Below are positions 18,359-26,462 of a DNA stretch of 64,000 bases, in pieces. Position 1 is the stretch's first letter. Each line of letters begins with the position of its first letter. The notes under the pieces are model-generated. The model ran no database searches. It saw only the letters and a list, made by a program, of their open reading frames with translations, and was not told where the DNA came from. Source of the DNA: Rossellomorea aquimaris (GTDB lineage: Bacteria > Bacillota > Bacilli > Bacillales > Bacillaceae_B); the NCBI RefSeq assembly GCF_000935355.1, contig NZ_JXZC01000001.1:186001-250000 (forward strand), written 5' to 3'. A program made the position numbers and the translations under genes.

Positions 18359-18416
18359 TAATGATTGATCTAACGTTAACATAACGATCGTAAGGTAGAA
18401 TTTATTGGATGTAATC

Positions 18417-18547
18417 GATTGGTGGTAAGATCAAACCGAAAATGAAGATCCAAAAAAGCTTATCGAAAATCAGTACACACTGTGACTGTGTGCTGAAACC
18501 AAGAGTGAACTTGGCGACTTTTGATCCAGCCACCAAGTGTTTTTTAT
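18417..18547 (+). ncRNA. Candidate structured RNA, unassigned
   Basis: A two-part closing helix pairs TTGGTGG (18419-18425) with CCACCAA (18530-18536) and GATCAAA (18429-18435) with TTTGATC (18520-18526), separated by a symmetric 3x3 internal loop. Inside are a 9-bp hairpin (18471-18479 with 18487-18495) and a 5-bp hairpin CCAAG/CTTGG (18499-18503 with 18510-18514). The closing helix is followed by GTGTTTTTTATA, so its 3' arm could also act as a terminator. TAGAAT at 18396-18401 could be a -10 element. No riboswitch or sRNA class I know matches. Next gene downstream starts 260 bases away. Confidence 0.5.
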
Positions 18548-18719
18548 ATTGTGATTAAAACATTAAAATCTGATGTCTAACTTTCGGCACCAGCCTTTAA
18601 TTTCTGAAAAAAATTTACACCTCACCTTAATTATTCCCCCTGATCTATCTCTATTTAACATTTTCATAAAATCCCCTATCATTATATTCCACTTCTCTTG
18701 CATAAAAAAATCAGGAAGG

Positions 18720-18751
18720 AAAGTGCCGGGAACAATTGTTTCTGGCGCTTT
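18720..18751. repeat. Long inverted repeat upstream of a lipoprotein gene
   Basis: 14-bp arms (18720-18733 and 18738-18751), loop AATT, all paired if G-U is allowed (three or four wobbles). No T run follows on either strand, so it is not a normal terminator; it lies about 55-85 bases before the GTG start of the next gene and just before TAAAAT, so an operator or leader hairpin is possible. Confidence 0.45.
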
Positions 18752-18805
18752 GCATTTAACATTTGGTAAAATGAAGTAGCACATACATATAAGGAGGACA
18801 CCTTA

Positions 18806-19255
18806 GTGAAAGGGAAAAAAGTAGTCATCATGGCCGGAATTCTTATGGCCGTTCTATTAAGTGCATGTAACCGGAATGCTGCTGAAATGGTCGTGGATGG
18901 TGGAGTGACAATAGATGAAAAGGCCAATACGATTACATTCAGAGGAGTGCTCACAGACAAAGCACTTGAACCGAATACTCCGTTTCAAACCCGTTTCTTC
19001 CTGCAGGGAACCACGATTAAAAGCGCCTTGGGAACGGATTTGATTTATATAGATGAGGAGCTAAAGAGCCGGAAACAGGGAGAATCACCAAAAGAGTTTG
19101 AGGTTAAGAAAACAATAGACATAAAAAAACCGGAAGAGATTGACAAGTTGATAAGTGAAATAAAGGACAAAGAGGAAGAAGCCGTCACGATTGAACTTGT
19201 TAATGATAATGGTCGAATTGATGATCGAGTTCTTCATAACGTAACAAAGGAGTAG
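18806..19255 (+). CDS. Lipoprotein of unknown function (149 aa)
   Basis: GTG start with SD AAGGAGG 8 bases upstream. Signal peptide MKGKKVVIMAGILMAVLL with lipobox LSAC: Cys 21 would be lipidated, so the protein is membrane-anchored outside the cell. The mature part is soluble, rich in Lys/Glu, and looks like a beta-sandwich domain (FRGVLTDKALEPNTPFQTRF). No family recognised. A hairpin overlaps its stop codon. Confidence 0.7.
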   Translation: MKGKKVVIMAGILMAVLLSACNRNAAEMVVDGGVTIDEKANTITFRGVLTDKALEPNTPFQTRFFLQGTTIKSALGTDLIYIDEELKSRKQGESPKEFEVKKTIDIKKPEEIDKLISEIKDKEEEAVTIELVNDNGRIDDRVLHNVTKE

Positions 19256-19277
19256 GGCGTAATGTCCTGCTCCTTTG
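19245..19277 (+). terminator. Hairpin at the end of the lipoprotein gene
   Basis: 14-bp stem with two wobbles (19245-19258 and 19264-19277, loop GTAAT) overlapping the stop codon. The T tract is poor, so termination strength is uncertain. Confidence 0.5.
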
Positions 19278-19287
19278 CATGTATTGA

Positions 19288-19536
19288 TTATCTAGTATTG
19301 ACCGGTCTTTTTAAGGCATACAAATCATCTTCGAGAAGAAGCATCTTATCCATCAGTACATCTTTAGAATCCATCACTCCCTGATTATAGAGATAGGGAC
19401 CGATTTCTTTCATAAAGAAATCAAACCAATTCTCAGCACCTAAATCTCCAATTTCATCCCCGGTCTGCTCATAATAAAATGTCTGGATTTTTTCAATCAT
19501 TGTGTCTTTCTGTTCTTTTGGTATCTTCGTAAACAT
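19288..19536 (-). CDS. DUF2164 family protein
   Basis: 82 residues from ATG 19536, chosen because GGGAGGG lies about 8 bases upstream; the in-frame ATG at 19554 has no SD. Reads MFTKIPKEQKDTMIEKIQ then EQTGDEIGDLGAENWFDFF and GPYLYNQGVMDSKDVL, matching what I remember of DUF2164, short helical cytoplasmic proteins of unknown function. Convergent with the lipoprotein gene. Confidence 0.75.
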   Translation of the reverse strand: MFTKIPKEQKDTMIEKIQTFYYEQTGDEIGDLGAENWFDFFMKEIGPYLYNQGVMDSKDVLMDKMLLLEDDLYALKRPVNTR

Positions 19537-19837
19537 GAAATGATTCCCTCCCATTGTGTTTCATCCATCGTAACATAAGCGGACCGATTATAGGCATGTA
19601 GCTAACGAGTTACATTGCAAAATAGATCATTGCTTATGATTTAACATTCTCCGATGAAGGCTTCCTGCTTAATTCTAATTGGATGCAATATGCAAACCCC
19701 CCTTTTGCCTAGTAATACTGAAACACTGATGCAGAAGAAAGAACGTCTCCCTATCATATAAAATTGTATAATTGTGGCAAACTAAATCCTGACAGGCCAA
19801 GTTCCTGTACATATTTATAAACAAAAGGAGAATGCGA

Positions 19838-20221
19838 ATGTGGCAGGAATTTAAAAAGTTTGCTGTGAAAGGAAATGTCATAGATCTTGCAGTGGCCGTC
19901 ATTATAGGTGCTGCTTTTGGTAAAATCGTCAAATCCCTTGTGGATGATATCATTATGCCACTTTTAGGTATAGTGCTTGGTGGCATCAGCTTTACGAATT
20001 TAAAAGTAACGGTAGGAGACGCTGTCATTACATATGGAGTGTTCATGCAAAACGTAGTGGATTTCTTCCTCATAGCCCTCGTCATATTCTTTATTGTACG
20101 GCTATATAAGAAAATGGAACGCAAAGAAGAGATCAAATCGGAAGTGAAGGTCGATCAGAAGGAAGAGCTGCTTAAAGAGATACGAGATTTATTGAAGGAT
20201 TCCCGGCACAGTCCTCAATAA
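19838..20221 (+). CDS. mscL: Large-conductance mechanosensitive channel
   Basis: 127 residues from ATG 19838 (SD AAAGGAG, 7-base spacing); the ATG six bases earlier is too close to the SD. Amphipathic N terminus MWQEFKKFAVKGNVIDLAVA, pore-lining TM1 GAAFGKIVKSLVDDIIMPLLG, periplasmic loop, TM2 VVDFFLIALVIFFIVRLYKK, and a charged C-terminal helix bundle. Homopentameric emergency valve for hypo-osmotic shock. The region 19555-19837 upstream contains TATAAT at 19767-19772 but no good -35. Confidence 0.95.
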   Translation: MWQEFKKFAVKGNVIDLAVAVIIGAAFGKIVKSLVDDIIMPLLGIVLGGISFTNLKVTVGDAVITYGVFMQNVVDFFLIALVIFFIVRLYKKMERKEEIKSEVKVDQKEELLKEIRDLLKDSRHSPQ

Positions 20222-20303
20222 ATGGATAATCGACAAAATAAACAAGGAGATTCCCATCATTTATCCAATATATAGTAGAGAGAAGAACTGGAGGAGGAGA
20301 AAC

Positions 20304-20858
20304 ATGGAAATCAACTCAATGTATTTAATTAAAGAAAAAAATGGAATGAAAAAAGACTTTTCTTTACTCCTTTCAATGATGGACTATGCACGGTTCACTT
20401 CTATTAGCGAAGTGAAGGGCTTACCGGTGGAAGTGCTCGACTACCGATGTCACGATGAAGCAAATTCAATAGGGATGCTTCTTGCGCATTTTGATGCAGT
20501 TGAAAAAATTTATCAGGTACTTACCTTTGAGAAATTAAGTGATGATGAAATTGAAGAATATGCAGACACCCTGGAACCTGCGTTAAGCTTAGGCAGTAGA
20601 GCAGCTGAAGTGATAAAAGGAAATACAGTTGAATTCTACCTGAAGAATTTACAGATAACCAGGTCCAAAACCGTGGAGCAGTTCAAACAACTTGATGAAC
20701 CCTGGTTGTATGAAGAAACCGATTGGTGGTATGGGGAAAAAGGAAATAACTTTTTTAAATGGTTTCATGTATTTGAAGATGAGATCAATCATAGAGGGCA
20801 AATTCGTATGATCAAAAAACTCTATGCAAAAGAACATAATCCTACAATTGTAGAGTAG
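20304..20858 (+). CDS. DinB / DUF664-type four-helix-bundle protein
   Basis: 184 residues, SD GGAGGAGGAG before ATG 20304. Histidines at the expected places of the DinB metal site: LAHFDAVEK in helix 2 and HVFEDEINHRGQIRMIKK near the C terminus. Relatives include bacillithiol S-transferases and mycothiol-dependent isomerases, where three His bind a metal; only two of the three are clear here. Enzymatic role not predictable. Monocistronic. Confidence 0.75.
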   Translation: MEINSMYLIKEKNGMKKDFSLLLSMMDYARFTSISEVKGLPVEVLDYRCHDEANSIGMLLAHFDAVEKIYQVLTFEKLSDDEIEEYADTLEPALSLGSRAAEVIKGNTVEFYLKNLQITRSKTVEQFKQLDEPWLYEETDWWYGEKGNNFFKWFHVFEDEINHRGQIRMIKKLYAKEHNPTIVE

Positions 20859-20896
20859 ATTTACCTTTGCATTTTACAAATAGACCCAATCATTTC

Positions 20897-20925
20897 TTGA
20901 GTTTCGCGTTAGAATCTGTTATAGT
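20897..20925 (+). promoter_or_regulatory. Extended -10 promoter of the cold-shock gene
   Basis: TTGAGT (20897-20902), 17-base spacer, TATAGT (20920-20925) with TG one base upstream (TGTTATAGT), an extended -10. Transcription would start near 20932, leaving a leader of about 110 bases, as usual for csp genes. Confidence 0.75.
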
Positions 20926-20931
20926 AAGGAT

Positions 20932-21043
20932 AGTTATTTTTGTTCGGTTAATATACATGATTGATGAACATCCGTCTTGAATCTTAATCAGAGCAGGAAT
21001 ATAAATATTTTTATGTGCAACTGCACTAGGAGGTACTTGTTTT
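20932..21043 (+). promoter_or_regulatory. Long 5' untranslated leader of the csp gene
   Basis: About 110 bases without an ORF between the promoter and ATG 21044. Contains TTTTTGTTCGGTTAA near its 5' end, a short GTGC/GCAC stem (21015-21026) and then the SD AGGAGG (21028-21033). csp mRNAs use such leaders for cold-dependent stability and translation; the structure here is not proven. Confidence 0.55.
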
Positions 21044-21241
21044 ATGTTACAAGGTAAAGTTAAATGGTTTAACGCTGAAAAAGGTTTCGGTTTCATCGAA
21101 GTTGAAGGTCAAGACGATGTTTTTGTTCACTTCTCTGCTATCCAAGGTGAAGGATACAAATCATTAGAAGAAGGTCAAGACGTTACATTTGAAATCGTTG
21201 AAGGTGCTCGTGGACCACAAGCAGCCAACGTTCAAAAGTAA
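21044..21241 (+). CDS. cspB: Cold-shock protein, CspB-type
   Basis: 65 residues, one cold-shock (OB-fold) domain. RNP1 KGFGFIEV and RNP2 VFVHFSAI are intact, with the surface aromatic residues that bind single-stranded nucleic acid. The sequence [18 protein letters not shown] is closest, from memory, to B. subtilis CspB. Acts as an RNA chaperone. A strong terminator follows. Which of the several Bacillus csp paralogues this is cannot be settled without the rest of the genome. Confidence 0.95.
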   Translation: MLQGKVKWFNAEKGFGFIEVEGQDDVFVHFSAIQGEGYKSLEEGQDVTFEIVEGARGPQAANVQK

Positions 21242-21260
21242 TTCAATTGTAAAACTCCAA

Positions 21261-21294
21261 ACAGAGTACGTCAGCTGACGTACTCTGTTTTTTT
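21261..21294 (+). terminator. Terminator of the csp gene
   Basis: Perfect 28-base palindrome (21261-21288) followed by T7. Confidence 0.9.
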
Positions 21295-21395
21295 ACGACT
21301 TCATACCTTTACGTGGATACTCGCTTCTTATCCTTTCCTAAATATCACTGTTATTGTACTATTAAACGATATCTTATATATTGGAGTGCTGAATT

Positions 21396-21611
21396 TTGTG
21401 GAAAAACGCTAAGAAATTTTTTGTGTTTATTGGAGTTTTTATAGGGAGTAATATCATTCTAAGTCTTATTGCTGGTCTGATCTTAACAAATTTGTATCAT
21501 AATGATGGTTTTAAAGGGTCTCCCGTTATCGGGACCTCTATCAATGTTGCATCCGCAGTATTTGCGATTTTTGTTGCGTATAAACCATTTAAAAAGAAAA
21601 ATCAGACTTAA
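21396..21611 (+). CDS. Small two-TM membrane protein (71 aa)
   Basis: TTG start at 21396 behind TTGGAGTGCTGAA. Two hydrophobic helices (about 8-30, KKFFVFIGVFIGSNIILSL, and about 46-62, SINVASAVFAIFVAYK) joined by a short polar loop, and a KKK C-terminal end that should stay in the cytoplasm. No family recognised. Followed by a terminator at 21718. Confidence 0.6.
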   Translation: MWKNAKKFFVFIGVFIGSNIILSLIAGLILTNLYHNDGFKGSPVIGTSINVASAVFAIFVAYKPFKKKNQT

Positions 21612-21717
21612 CCAGGCAGGTTGTATCGTTGGAGTTTTTTTCTATCCTTCATATAATGAATTTATCTTCTTCTGTATATGTGCACATTTAGTACCAGTAT
21701 GAATAAGCTATCACACT

Positions 21718-21749
21718 AACCTTTCCGGAACAATCCGGGGAGGTTTTTT
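21718..21749 (+). terminator. Intrinsic terminator
   Basis: 11-bp stem with two G-U pairs (21718-21728 and 21735-21745), then a run of six T (21744-21749). Ends the small membrane-protein transcript. Confidence 0.75.
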
Positions 21750-21893
21750 CTTGTTAAAGATATTATAGGAGAAATGTTCATTACTATATATGGAAATCTA
21801 TTTTATTTTCCATTCAACGGTACAAAAGGGGAGTAATCAATGAAAAGGAGCGTTGTCATAGATGGGGGTTCCAACGTTAAGAGGGACTCATGG

Positions 21894-21923
21894 AAAGAGA
21901 CTAGTCAGTAGACTAGTCTCTTT
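21894..21923. terminator. Hairpin, probable terminator of the gamma-SASP-like gene
   Basis: Perfect 13-bp arms AAAGAGACTAGTC / GACTAGTCTCTTT with loop AGTA, without a long T tract. Lies 29 bases past the minus-strand stop at 21952. Confidence 0.5.
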
Positions 21924-21951
21924 GTAAGTATTCAATTGGCTCACTATGTTA

Positions 21952-22080
21952 TTATTTATTTTGTTGGTTTTGTTGATTTTGTTGTTTAGCAGCTTTTCTA
22001 GCTCTTTCAGCAGCGTTTTGCTCTTGAGCAAATTCTGCTTCGTTTTTTTGTTGTGGTTGTTTGTTGTTATTGTTTGTCAT
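21952..22080 (-). CDS. Gln/Asn-rich small protein, possible gamma-type SASP (42 aa)
   Basis: ATG at 22080 with a very strong SD (GGAGGTGAT, 4 bases before). The product starts MTNNNNKQPQQKNEAEFAQE, continues QNAAERARKAAKQQNQQ and ends QNK. Gln, Asn, Ala and Lys make up most of it, as in gamma-type small acid-soluble spore proteins, and EFAQEQNA resembles their EFASETNA repeat, present only once here. Gamma-SASPs are amino-acid stores degraded on germination. CATATTA on the minus strand at 22145-22151 resembles a sigma-G -10. Gene real; identity tentative. Confidence 0.6.
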   Translation of the reverse strand: MTNNNNKQPQQKNEAEFAQEQNAAERARKAAKQQNQQNQQNK

Positions 22081-22189
22081 CTTTATCACCTCCGTCTACA
22101 ATAATTTGCCCGGAAATGAAAAAAAGATACGTAAAAAATAAATTTAATATGGGAACTTTTAATTCTAAACAGTCCCCGTTTGATTATAT

Positions 22190-22240
22190 GTCAAAGGAGG
22201 GAGGGACGGACCATTTCAAGGTCCGTCCCTCTCTCTTTCC
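22190..22240. repeat. GC-rich hairpin between divergent genes
   Basis: Perfect 12-bp arms GAGGGACGGACC / GGTCCGTCCCTC (22201-22212 and 22220-22231) extended by further purine/pyrimidine pairing. It looks like a terminator, but the flanking genes (22080 minus, 22361 plus) diverge, and there is no T run. Confidence 0.5.
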
Positions 22241-22360
22241 AGTTACTTACTAGTTTAACGCCAGGACTTGGAGGGTATTACTAAGTTCGTGCATTTATTT
22301 TCTTTACATACTTCATTCTGCATGTAAATAACATCAACGACGTATTAAGGGGGAAGCTAG

Positions 22361-23866
22361 TTGAAGAATTTCACACCAATGTTTTGGATTGCGATTTCAA
22401 TCGGAGTAATATTTGTGGCTTGGGGAGTTATTTTTCCTCAGGCTTTGATCGATATTATGACCAATACCCAAGGAGTACTTCTGGACAAGTTTGGATGGTT
22501 CTACCAATTTTCGGCTACGTTCTTTTTTATAATCGCTATCTTTTTTGCAATTAGCAAATACGGAAAGATTCGTTTAGGAAAAGACACTGACAGACCGGAA
22601 TATTCCACTTTGACATGGTTTGCCATGCTCTTTAGTGCAGGGATGGGAATCGGACTCCTTTTCTACGGGGTCTCGGAACCTGTTTCTCATTATTCCACTC
22701 CACCATACGGAGAAGGTGGAACCATTGAATCAGCTAAGATCGGTTTGCGCTATACCTATCTTCACTGGGGATTCCATGCGTGGGCAATTTATGCAGTTGT
22801 TGCTTTGGCCCTTGCCTATTATAAATTCAGAAAGGGCATGCCAGGACTAATGAGCGCCACGTTATATCCTGTCATCGGAGATAGAGTGAAAGGACCTATA
22901 GGGTATATTGTAGATATTGTCGCTGTGTTTGCCACTATTTTTGGTGTAGCAATTTCACTTGGGATTGGGGCACAACAAATTAACAGCGGACTCAATTACC
23001 TGATGGGAACCCCCATTGACTTTAGAGTTCAGCTTATCATCATGGGAGTTGCAACGGTACTATTCATTACTTCTGCTGCTACTGGATTATCAAAGGGTAT
23101 TAAATATTTGAGCAATGCCAATATGGTATTGGCGGTCTTATTATTCATTGTCTTTCTCATAGTAGGACCCACACAATTTGTTCTGGAATTGTTTTTGACC
23201 ACTTTTGGGAGCTATGTTCAGAACCTTCCTAGTATGGGTTTACGCTTTTCACCATTTAATGTGGAGAATAACCAGTGGGTGAAGGATTGGACTATTTTTT
23301 ATTGGGCCTGGTGGATCTCATGGACACCTTTTGTGGGAACATTTATTGCCAGGGTTTCAAAAGGAAGGACAGTCAGAGAGTTTATCATCGCAGTCATCAT
23401 TGTGCCTACGATTGTTTGTGCCCTCTGGTTTGGAGTATTCGGAGGAACAGGCTTGTATTACGACTTTGTTCAAGGTATAGATGTAGCCGGTCAAAGTTTG
23501 GAGACGGCATTATTTTATGTTTATGATCAAATGCCTCTAAGTGGAGTCCTGTCGATTATTTCCCTTTTCTTGATTATCACTTTCTTTGTGACGTCCGCTG
23601 ACTCGGCAACATTTGTGCTGGGGATGCAAACGTCTAATGGAAGTTTGAATCCTCCATTCTTCGTGAAGTTCAGCTGGGGAATAGTATTAGCTGCCATTGC
23701 AGCGATTTTAATGGGGACTGGTGGAATCAGCGGATTGCAAGCCGCCACCATCATCACCGCCTTACCATTAGGCATCATCTTATTTGTCATGACATATGGA
23801 TTGATTCTTTCATTCCAGAAAGAGATGAAAATGAAAAAGAACAAAACGTCTGGTACTGGTAAGTGA
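22361..23866 (+). CDS. BCCT family glycine betaine/choline transporter (OpuD-like)
   Basis: 501 residues, TTG start with SD AAGGGGGAAG. Twelve membrane segments. BCCT landmarks: FSAGMGIGLLFYGVSEP (Gly-rich TM3 region, Na/substrate site), and the Trp-rich TM8 signature FYWAWWISWTPFVGTFIARV followed by SKGRTVREF. Couples Na+ to uptake of betaine-type compatible solutes for osmoprotection; in B. subtilis OpuD is the homologue. The C-terminal tail is short and Lys-rich. No ABC-type opu gene nearby. Exact substrate inferred only. Confidence 0.9.
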   Translation: MKNFTPMFWIAISIGVIFVAWGVIFPQALIDIMTNTQGVLLDKFGWFYQFSATFFFIIAIFFAISKYGKIRLGKDTDRPEYSTLTWFAMLFSAGMGIGLLFYGVSEPVSHYSTPPYGEGGTIESAKIGLRYTYLHWGFHAWAIYAVVALALAYYKFRKGMPGLMSATLYPVIGDRVKGPIGYIVDIVAVFATIFGVAISLGIGAQQINSGLNYLMGTPIDFRVQLIIMGVATVLFITSAATGLSKGIKYLSNANMVLAVLLFIVFLIVGPTQFVLELFLTTFGSYVQNLPSMGLRFSPFNVENNQWVKDWTIFYWAWWISWTPFVGTFIARVSKGRTVREFIIAVIIVPTIVCALWFGVFGGTGLYYDFVQGIDVAGQSLETALFYVYDQMPLSGVLSIISLFLIITFFVTSADSATFVLGMQTSNGSLNPPFFVKFSWGIVLAAIAAILMGTGGISGLQAATIITALPLGIILFVMTYGLILSFQKEMKMKKNKTSGTGK

Positions 23867-23903
23867 TTTTATTAATGGGAAAAGAAATATTCTAAATCAA
23901 GAG

Positions 23904-23929
23904 CCCTCTATACTGTATAGAGGGTTTTT
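23904..23929 (+). terminator. Terminator of the BCCT gene
   Basis: Stem CCCTCTAT / ATAGAGGG (23904-23911 and 23917-23924), then T5. Confidence 0.85.
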
Positions 23930-24037
23930 CAATTGGGTTTTTTGATTGATTGAAAAAAATGTACTCCATCGTCAATGATTTTGATAGGATTAAGATATCT
24001 ATCGGAAAATTTTGAATAGAGGGAGAGTGGTGATTCA

Positions 24038-24736
24038 ATGAAACAGATTATCGCAATGGGTGGAGGCGGGTTTTCTATGGAGCCAGAGAACCTGCTATTA
24101 GACCAATACATTCTAAATCAGGCTGGGGAGTCAAAACCAAAGGTTTGTTTTTTGCCTACAGCCAGTGGAGATGCAGATGGGTATATAGAGCGATTTTATA
24201 AAGCTTTTCACTCGCTTCCGTGTGAGCCTTCACATTTATCGTTATTCAAATTGCCTACACGGGATTTGGAGGGGTTCCTTCTTGATAAGGATGTTATCTA
24301 TGTGGGTGGAGGCAATACAAAGAGTATGCTTGCCCTTTGGAGAGAGTGGGGGATTGATTCCATCCTTAGAAAAGCGTGGGAAGCAGGGACCATTCTTGCA
24401 GGTTTGAGCGCAGGTTCGATCTGTTGGTTTGAAGAAGGAATTACTGATTCCTATGGAGAAGACTTAGATAAGATCAAAGGTTTAGGAATGGTTAAGGGAA
24501 GTCACTCCCCGCATTATGACGGTGAAGAAAAACGGCGTCCCCTTTATCATTCGTTTATTGACAAAGGGAAACTACAAGCCGGCTTTGGAGTGGATGATGG
24601 TGCCGCTTTACATTTTATCGATGAAAATCTATATAAAGTAGTAAGTTCCAGGGAACGAGCTTCCGCCTATTGGGTTGAAAAGAGAGAAGGAGGTATGCAT
24701 GAAACAGTCTTATCGACGGAATATCTAGGAAACTAA
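24038..24736 (+). CDS. pepE: Peptidase E-like serine hydrolase (S51)
   Basis: 232 residues, SD GGGAGAGTGG before ATG. Class-I glutamine-amidotransferase fold with the serine nucleophile in GLSAGSICWFE (about residue 125) and the His of SHSPHYDGEEK. GGGNTKSML is the oxyanion-side loop. S51 peptidases cleave Asp-X dipeptides; Bacillus members may have other substrates. A GNAT gene follows after 31 bases with its own SD, probably in the same operon. Confidence 0.8.
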   Translation: MKQIIAMGGGGFSMEPENLLLDQYILNQAGESKPKVCFLPTASGDADGYIERFYKAFHSLPCEPSHLSLFKLPTRDLEGFLLDKDVIYVGGGNTKSMLALWREWGIDSILRKAWEAGTILAGLSAGSICWFEEGITDSYGEDLDKIKGLGMVKGSHSPHYDGEEKRRPLYHSFIDKGKLQAGFGVDDGAALHFIDENLYKVVSSRERASAYWVEKREGGMHETVLSTEYLGN

Positions 24737-24767
24737 TAAAAAATCCGAATCAAAACAAGGGGGGAGA

Positions 24768-25211
24768 ATGGTGAATCATATTTGTTTTATTTCAGCTACT
24801 GATACATATACGATAAGGAAAAAGATCTTAAGGCCGACTCAATCGATAGAGGAGTGTCAGTATGAAGGGGATTCAGCCGAGAGTTCCTTTCACGTCGGAG
24901 TTTTTGATGGAGAGTTACTGATCAGCATCGGTTCCTTTTATCAGGAAGCACGTAAAGAGTTGAATGGTCATCTGCATTACCGTTTAAGAGGGATGGCCAC
25001 GCTTCCCGATTATAGAGGGAAAGGCGTAGGGAAGCAACTCATTGCATACAGTGAGGAAGTGTTAAATGAAAAAGGTTGTGAATTGTGGTGGTGCAATGCC
25101 AGAACTTCTGCGGGTCCTTATTATGAGAAATTGGGCTTAACCCAATTGGGGGACGTATTTGAAATAGAGCCAATCGGGCCTCATGTTATAATGTATAAAC
25201 AGATGGTTTGA
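24768..25211 (+). CDS. GNAT family N-acetyltransferase
   Basis: 147 residues. ATG 24768 and GTG 24771 are adjacent; the SD AAGGGGGG is 4 bases from the first and 7 from the second, so GTG is equally possible. Single GNAT domain with HYRLRGMATLPDYRGKGVGK (motif A, R-G-K-G-V-G) and WWCNARTSAGPYYEKLGL (motif B). ElaA-like overall. Substrate unknown. Confidence 0.82.
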   Translation: MVNHICFISATDTYTIRKKILRPTQSIEECQYEGDSAESSFHVGVFDGELLISIGSFYQEARKELNGHLHYRLRGMATLPDYRGKGVGKQLIAYSEEVLNEKGCELWWCNARTSAGPYYEKLGLTQLGDVFEIEPIGPHVIMYKQMV

Positions 25212-25331
25212 GTGTAAGGGCTGGACGGGAATGGATGATGTTTATACTCATCTCCTGCATCTCCGTCCTAATTCCATAGATAGTCACTAAAACCATCTTA
25301 GTATCTAAACGATACTCTTATGCCACACTCC

Positions 25332-25369
25332 AAGAAAAGACAACCGGGCTTGCCCGGTTGTCTTTTCTT
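25332..25369. terminator. Bidirectional terminator
   Basis: 18-bp perfect arms (25332-25349 and 25352-25369) rich in A on the left and T on the right. It separates the pepE-GNAT unit from the convergent AI-2E gene and overlaps the latter's stop codon. Confidence 0.9.
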
Positions 25370-26462
25370 AATCATTCTGAATCGTAGATCTTCTCAATTT
25401 AATAAACTTCACTAAATTTAATACAACGGTTTTCGTGACGGCGTAAAATGGGACGGCCAGAATCATTCCAAGGATACCAGCTAAGTTTCCTGCAACAAGT
25501 AATAAAATGATTATGGTCGCTGGGTGTGTATCCAAACGCTTTCCTAAAATTAGAGGTGACAGAAGGTTTCCTTCAATTTGCTGAGCGATAGTTACAACCA
25601 CCACGACCAATATGGCCTTTGTTGGTGAATCGAACAATGCTACTATGATAGCCGGCGCAGCACCGATGAACGGTCCAATAAAAGGAATGATATTGGTGAC
25701 GGCACCTATTAATGCCATAACCAGTGCATATGGCAGACCAATGATCAAATACCCGATAAACGTAAGCGTCCCTACAAATGAAGCAACCGTTAATTGTCCT
25801 TGTATGTAGGCAGCAAGTGTATCACTTGTATCCTTTAACGTGTTGATTCCTTCTTCCCGGTAGGCAGGAGGAAGGAATTTTGAGATGGCCTTGGGAAATT
25901 TATGGCCGTCTTTAAACATAAAGAATAATAGAAAAGGTACGGTTACAATCAGGATCGTAATACTGGTCAGAACACTTACTAATCCTTTAAGTGCAGTGGT
26001 GATATTATCCGGTAACGTATTGGCAAACTCCACTAACTGATTTTCCACATCTTTAAGTGACACATAATCTTGACTCATCATCCATTTGAATTGTTGAGTC
26101 TCAGATAAATATTCGATAAAATTCCTCGTTTGTCTTGCATACTCCGGAAGTTCATTGAACAGACCTGTTATTTGCTTTGAGAGAATAGGAGCGATATTTC
26201 CTATTATCAACACCATCAGACCAACGATAGCAGCGTAAAGCACAATAATGGCGATGGTTCTCGGCAGTCTTGCTTTCTCCAGGAGATTGACTAATGGATT
26301 CAATAAAAAATACAGAAACCCTGAAATGATGATGGGGAAAAATAATGTTGAAGCAAATACGACGATCGGTTCAAATAAAAATGAAATTTTGGTTGAAACA
26401 TAAATAATGGTAAGAATAATAAGAATTTGTAAGCTCCACGAATACATCTTTTTCTTGGTCAA
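25368..26462 (-). CDS. AI-2E family (UPF0118) membrane transporter
   Basis: About 364 residues from TTG 26462, which lies 6 bases after GAGGTG; the in-frame GTG at 26471 has no spacer to that SD. Seven to eight membrane helices in the AI-2E/TqsA order: an N-terminal pair, a long extracytoplasmic region (about 70-145), then FLLFFMFKDGHKFPKAISKF and the conserved SFVGTLTFIGYLIIGLPYAL and PFIGPFIGAAPAIIVALF. Family members have been linked to autoinducer export and to Na+(Li+)/H+ antiport; role here open. Monocistronic. Confidence 0.85.
   Translation of the reverse strand: MTKKKMYSWSLQILIILTIIYVSTKISFLFEPIVVFASTLFFPIIISGFLYFLLNPLVNLLEKARLPRTIAIIVLYAAIVGLMVLIIGNIAPILSKQITGLFNELPEYARQTRNFIEYLSETQQFKWMMSQDYVSLKDVENQLVEFANTLPDNITTALKGLVSVLTSITILIVTVPFLLFFMFKDGHKFPKAISKFLPPAYREEGINTLKDTSDTLAAYIQGQLTVASFVGTLTFIGYLIIGLPYALVMALIGAVTNIIPFIGPFIGAAPAIIVALFDSPTKAILVVVVVTIAQQIEGNLLSPLILGKRLDTHPATIIILLLVAGNLAGILGMILAVPFYAVTKTVVLNLVKFIKLRRSTIQND

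Noticed and set aside
21840-21911. 23-codon ORF with AGGGGAG upstream
   Set aside because: It runs into the hairpin at 21894-21923 and is too short to support.
22053-22253. 66-codon plus-strand ORF
   Set aside because: Antisense to the gamma-SASP-like gene with its strong SD and crosses a hairpin; no SD of its own.
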